From an uncultured Planctomycetales bacterium (GTDB lineage: Bacteria > Planctomycetota > Planctomycetia > Pirellulales > Thermoguttaceae), in NCBI GenBank assembly GCA_937889015.1, contig CALARR010000224.1, forward strand, positions 1-25,917: a stretch of 25,917 nt of DNA, written 5' to 3'. Of the stretch, positions 23,374-25,917 are shown piece after piece. The position numbers and the translations under genes were made by a program. Each line of letters begins with the position of its first letter. Position 1 is the stretch's first letter. The notes beneath the pieces are model-generated. The model worked only from the letters and a program-made list of their open reading frames with translations. It was not told the origin of the DNA and did not search any database.

Positions 23374-23404
23374 CAAAATAGAGCCCCTTTCGCGCAAAAT
23401 AGAG
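23374..23404 (+). promoter_or_regulatory. Candidate XylR/AraC-type operator: 10-bp direct repeat, 21-bp period
   Basis: CAAAATAGAG occurs at 23374-23383 and again at 23395-23404, exactly 21 bp apart, 37-67 bp upstream of the regulator 2 start. AraC-family proteins, including XylR and AraC, typically bind direct repeats on one face of the helix with about 21-bp spacing. The second half-site also overlaps an inverted repeat, CGCAAAA-N11-TTTTGCG (23393-23417). The site is AT-rich against a GC-rich background. Confidence 0.55.
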
Positions 23405-23440
23405 GGGTCGTTTTGCGATCCACCCGGGGAAGCCTGCACC

Positions 23441-24628
23441 GTGAGCAAGAAACGACCGCGACGCGTGGCCTTGGCCTTTCCGTCCTCCGTGCCCTGGATG
23501 GCCCAGTGCCTGCAGGGCATCGCCGCCTATGCGCAGCAGCGGGGCGGTTGGACCTTCGTCACCAGTCCGCCCACGCTGGGCGGGGCCGAGGAACTGGCCC
23601 TGACCGCCTATGCCCTGCGCCACTGGCCCGGCGACGGCGTGATCGCCGCCATCCACGATCCGCACGAGGCACGCGCGGCGCGCCGCCTGCGCATTCCCGT
23701 GGTCAATCTGTCCGGTGTCTTGCGGCACTGCGGTCTGCCGCGCGTGATGGTCGATCAGCAGGCCGTGGGACGCCTGGCCGCCGAACATCTCCTGGAGCGC
23801 GGGCTGCGGCGTCTGGCCTTTTACGGGCTGCGCGGGCCCTGGTATTCGCAACAGCGGCTGCGCGGCTTCCTGCAGCGCGCGGCCCAGGACCAGGTGCCCT
23901 GCGAAGTGCTGGAAGCGCCGCCCTCCAGCGACGCGCGCGCCTCATGGACGCGCCGTACGGCGTCCCTGGCGCAGTGGCTCAGGACGCTCCAGCCGCCGGT
24001 GGGCGTGTTGGCGGTCCACGACTATCGGGCGCGCGTGCTGGTCGACGAATGCCTGAATCTGGGCCTGCGCGTGCCGCACGACGTGGCCGTGCTGGGCGTG
24101 GACAACGACACGACTGTGTGCGAGTTCTGCCCGCCCACGCTGAGCAGCATTTCGCGCGGGCCGTGGCAGGTGGGCTACGAGGCGGCGGCGATGCTGGAGC
24201 GCCTGATGGCCGGCCGGCGCGCCCCGGCGGCCGACCTGCTGCTCGCGCCCGAAGGCGTGGTCGCGCGGCGCTCGACCGAGACGGTCGTGGTGGAGAACGC
24301 GCACGTGCGCGAGGCGATCCAGTTCATGCACGATCACCTGGGCGAGTCGTTCACGGTGGAGCAGCTCGTGCAGCAGGCGGCCGTTTCGCGGCGCCTGCTG
24401 GAGAAGCGGTTCCGGCAGCACCTGGACTGCACGCCGCGCGAGTACCTGTGCCGGCTGCGGATCGAGCGTGCCAAGCAGATCCTGGCCGGGGCTTCGAAGC
24501 CGCGCGTGCCGGATCTGGCGCGTGCCTGCGGGTTTGCGGACGCCAAGCGGTTCCGGCTGGCCTTCCACCGCCTGGTGGGCCTGTCGCCGATGCGCTACCG
24601 CCGCTCGATTCTGCGAAGCCCTGGTTGA
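23441..24628 (+). CDS. XylR-type transcriptional regulator 2 (LacI-like sensor + AraC HTH)
   Basis: A 395-residue paralogue of the regulator at 3730-4902. The sensor (residues about 8-280) runs RRVALAFPSSVPWMAQCLQG, GDGVIAAIHDPHEARAARRL, PVVNLSGVL, VMVDQQAVGRLAAEHLLERG, GVLAVHDYRARVLVDECLNL and DVAVLGVDNDT. The AraC-type domain (about 290-393) runs TVEQLVQQAAVSRRLLEKRF, LARACGFADAKRFRLAFHRL and ends LSPMRYRRS. The GTG at 23441 is chosen because GGGGAAG lies upstream at about nine bases, and the first residues (MSKKRPRRVALAF) then line up with the start of regulator 1; longer frames add unrelated residues. It is divergent from the candidate glycosidase. A 21-bp-spaced direct repeat in the gap is a likely site for it or its partner, suggesting autoregulation. 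The ligand is unknown. Confidence 0.9.
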   Translation: MSKKRPRRVALAFPSSVPWMAQCLQGIAAYAQQRGGWTFVTSPPTLGGAEELALTAYALRHWPGDGVIAAIHDPHEARAARRLRIPVVNLSGVLRHCGLPRVMVDQQAVGRLAAEHLLERGLRRLAFYGLRGPWYSQQRLRGFLQRAAQDQVPCEVLEAPPSSDARASWTRRTASLAQWLRTLQPPVGVLAVHDYRARVLVDECLNLGLRVPHDVAVLGVDNDTTVCEFCPPTLSSISRGPWQVGYEAAAMLERLMAGRRAPAADLLLAPEGVVARRSTETVVVENAHVREAIQFMHDHLGESFTVEQLVQQAAVSRRLLEKRFRQHLDCTPREYLCRLRIERAKQILAGASKPRVPDLARACGFADAKRFRLAFHRLVGLSPMRYRRSILRSPG

Positions 24629-25111
24629 GCCCGGCCTGCGCTGCGTGGCACCGGTTCTTGAACCGGTGGGGCGTAGCCCCCAGAGGTCTGTGCAGCCCGC
24701 AGGACGCGTCCGCAACGCCGGGTAGCACCGGTTCTTGAACCGGTGGGGCGCAGCCCCCAGAGGTCTATGCAGCCCGTAGTGGCCAGCTTTCAGCGTTCAG
24801 CCCTCAGCTTTCAGCCGGGTAGCACCGGTTCTTGAACCGGTGGGGCGCAGCCCCAAGAGGTCTATGCAGTTCGTAGGACGCGTCCGCGACGCACCATGGC
24901 CAGCTTTCAGCGTTCAGCCCTCAGCATTCAGCCGCAGGGGGCGCAAATCCGCAGGACCAGCCGTCGCTATACTCTTGCGAGCGATACCCGACGGTCGTAC
25001 AATGCCTTCGGAAGCACAGGAGCTCTCGCGCCGCCACGAGCACTTCGACCACGCCCGAGGTCGGCTGAGCCCCCTGGCGACTTCTGGTCTGTTGATCGCA
25101 GAGGACGTGTG
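24629..25111. other. 483-bp gap with a tandem hairpin repeat array
   Basis: It starts straight after the regulator 2 stop and runs to the small membrane protein. Its first 310 bases are nearly all repeat: three ACCGGTTC hairpin units, two CTTTCAGC-type modules and two GGACGCGTCC modules. From about 24940 to 25111 no repeat or gene is evident; that part probably carries the promoter of the next gene. Confidence 0.7.
24647..24935 (+). repeat. Tandem composite repeat array (three hairpin units)
   Basis: The hairpin core ACCGGTTCTTGAACCGGT occurs at 24650-24667, 24727-24744 and 24824-24841, each followed by GGGGCG(C/T)AGCCCC and AGAGGTCT. The periods are 77 and 97 bp. Units two and three are followed by the same CAGCTTTCAGCGTTCAGCCC module (from 24784 and 24902), and units one and three by AGGACGCGTCCG (24701 and 24876). 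So the array is built from three module types in varying order. Confidence 0.85.
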
Positions 25112-25615
25112 ATGAACATAAGGCCTTTGACCGTGTGGAGGCTCTCGGTTCTGGCCATCGGGATTCCCTTGGCCTACGTAGTGCTCTTCTGGACGTGTCC
25201 TTCTTATTGGCACACACATGAGTCTCGCGAATGGCACAACCTGTACAGGCTGCAAACCGCATTCTCCCTTTATGGCTATGAGCACGGGGAGGTGCCCGCT
25301 GGAACATTGCAGGATGGACTGGAAGCACTGCGGACCTCGGCGATCTGGGAAGATCAGCTCAAATTGTTCTTGGAAGGCAACCCCGCCGTGTCCGGAAAGG
25401 ACATCTGGGGCAGAGACCTCTACTATCAGCGTGTGAGTGCCAGTGAGGCGGTGCTGCGGAGCTTCGGCCCTGACGGTCGCGACGACGCCGGAGGGGGAGA
25501 TGATATTGAGTTTCGAATTGACATCATTCCCGCCGAGACCGCGCAGAGCCAAGACGGTTCGCAGGGTGGCACCGGTTCCAGAACCGGTGCCACTTGCGCG
25601 AAACCGGATTCATGA
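25112..25615 (+). CDS. Small membrane-anchored protein with GspG-like C-terminal domain
   Basis: A 167-residue protein. GAGGA six bases before the ATG at 25112 supports the start. Residues about 8-28 form one membrane helix (VWRLSVLAIGIPLAYVVLFW). The rest carries hallmarks of the type II secretion pseudopilin GspG globular domain: DGLEALRTS, KDIWGRDLYYQRV (compare 'DPWGNPYVY') and LRSFGPDGRDDAGGGDDI (compare 'LYSLGADGKEGGEGEDADI'). It lacks the prepilin peptidase site (G-F-T-L-x-E) normally at the N-terminus, so it should be a stand-alone anchored protein, not a pilus subunit. Its last residues, GGTGSRTGAT, are encoded by a 28-bp perfect hairpin of the ACCGGTTC family. GC content is visibly lower than in the enzyme genes, and with the next gene it may be a later acquisition. 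Confidence 0.75.
   Translation: MNIRPLTVWRLSVLAIGIPLAYVVLFWTCPSYWHTHESREWHNLYRLQTAFSLYGYEHGEVPAGTLQDGLEALRTSAIWEDQLKLFLEGNPAVSGKDIWGRDLYYQRVSASEAVLRSFGPDGRDDAGGGDDIEFRIDIIPAETAQSQDGSQGGTGSRTGATCAKPDS
25566..25593. repeat. ACCGGTTC hairpin repeat, copy 5, inside the 3' end of a gene
   Basis: GTGGCACCGGTTC, a 2-base centre CA, and GAACCGGTGCCAC form a perfect 13-bp inverted repeat. It is part of the coding sequence for the last residues of the GspG-like protein and could act as a 3'-end stem in its mRNA. Confidence 0.75.
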
Positions 25616-25682
25616 TGCCGTGTGGTGCCGGAGTCACCGTGCCAACAATGGTTGAGACACTACTCTCGAAAAGGCGACAGTG

Positions 25683-25917
25683 ATGAGGCGGAGTGTTCTT
25701 GGCTGGTCGCTCGCAGTCGTTGGAGTTGTTTGGTCGCACGCGCTCATGCTTTACGTAGGAGTCACCAAGAACTACGACCGTCAAGACTCGCTTTGGGAGT
25801 GGTCGTTTTGGATAGCGTTCATCATTCTCTGCTGTGGAATACTTCTTGTGATCCCTGATGTACTCTGGGCCATCCGATCACAGATGAGAACGAAAGCACA
25901 CCACGAGGGCCAGGAGC
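25683..25917 (+). CDS. Small two-helix membrane protein, C-terminus cut by window edge
   Basis: The ATG at 25683 follows AAAAGG about nine bases upstream, 67 bp after the previous stop on the same strand, so the two may be cotranscribed. The visible 78 residues hold two hydrophobic segments: SVLGWSLAVVGVVWSHALML (about 4-23) and WIAFIILCCGILLVIPDVLW (about 44-63), with a polar loop between (TKNYDRQDSLWE), then a basic tail (IRSQMRTKAHH). I recognise no family. Like its neighbour it has lower GC than the rest of the window. Confidence 0.6.
   Translation, partial: MRRSVLGWSLAVVGVVWSHALMLYVGVTKNYDRQDSLWEWSFWIAFIILCCGILLVIPDVLWAIRSQMRTKAHHEGQE

Larger units (their letters stand above)
23109..23440. 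other. 332-bp divergent regulatory gap with operator-like repeats
   Basis: It lies between the candidate glycosidase (minus) and regulator 2 (plus). The half next to the regulator has a paired direct repeat (23374-23404) and an inverted repeat (23393-23417); the middle has a hairpin at 23244-23268. Plus-strand frames entering regulator 2 from 23195 and 23245 lack a ribosome binding site. Confidence 0.6.

Noticed and set aside
19791..23381. A 1196-codon plus-strand frame opposite the candidate glycosidase.
   Set aside because: It runs through the repeat-filled gap, has no ribosome binding site and no recognisable domain; the minus-strand protein has a signal peptide and an F5/8C domain.
24647..24935. 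A CRISPR array.
   Set aside because: The repeats are only three, irregularly spaced, highly palindromic, and the intervening segments are themselves repeated; no cas genes are near.

Overview
The window looks like a piece of a high-GC chromosome from a planctomycete, most likely one of the heterotrophic, sulfatase-rich Pirellulales-type lineages. The grounds are lineage-typical gene families: a BBP7-type outer-membrane barrel, an SHD1-domain secreted protein, two secreted sulfatases, Tat-exported hydrolases, XylR-type LacI/AraC hybrid regulators, and a large NPCBM / hydrazine-synthase-alpha-like / c-heme protein. Non-ATG starts (GTG, TTG) with good Shine-Dalgarno sites, and many hairpin-forming dispersed repeats in the gaps, fit the same picture. 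This placement is inferred from gene content; no rRNA or tRNA is present to fix it.

Layout. 1-119: start of an SHD1-type secreted protein (minus, cut by the window edge). 120-787: non-coding, with a degenerate 83-bp repeat. 788-1852: BBP7-type barrel (plus). 1910-3466: iduronate-sulfatase-like sulfatase (minus) whose tail contains an in-frame copy of the 83-bp repeat. 3730-4902: XylR-type regulator 1 (plus), divergent from that sulfatase. 4910-6316 and 6489-9527: a minus-strand pair, a GH29 alpha-L-fucosidase downstream of a GH106-like protein fused to an SGNH/GDSL esterase. 9528-10019: a repeat cluster plus an intrinsic terminator. 10020-10217: a cold-shock protein (minus). 10730-14488: a 1252-residue NPCBM + HzsA-like + di-heme protein (plus). 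14627-15247: nitroreductase (minus, TTG start). 15509-16570: a Ddl-like ATP-grasp ligase (plus), convergent with 16588-17625, a zinc metallopeptidase (minus). 18186-19745: a Tat-exported sulfatase (plus). 20052-23108: a 1018-residue candidate glycoside hydrolase with a C-terminal F5/8C domain (minus). 23441-24628: XylR-type regulator 2 (plus), divergent from it. 24629-25111: a hairpin repeat array. 25112-25615: a GspG-like small membrane protein. 25683 to the end: a two-helix membrane protein, cut by the edge.

How the genes may work together. The catabolic genes (two sulfatases, alpha-L-fucosidase, GH106-like/esterase fusion, candidate glycosidase) suggest breakdown of sulfated and esterified deoxyhexose-rich glycans such as algal polysaccharides or mucin-like material. 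Each of the two paralogous sugar-sensing regulators sits divergently next to a catabolic gene, so the region reads as two small regulator-plus-hydrolase modules separated by redox and peptide-modification genes. No SusC/D-like or TonB-dependent transporter and no sulfatase-maturing enzyme is present here. The most notable non-genic features are a family of 83-bp TA-bounded inverted-repeat elements (MITE-like), one of which has become sulfatase coding sequence, and a 10-bp direct repeat at exactly 21-bp spacing upstream of regulator 2 that looks like an AraC-type operator.
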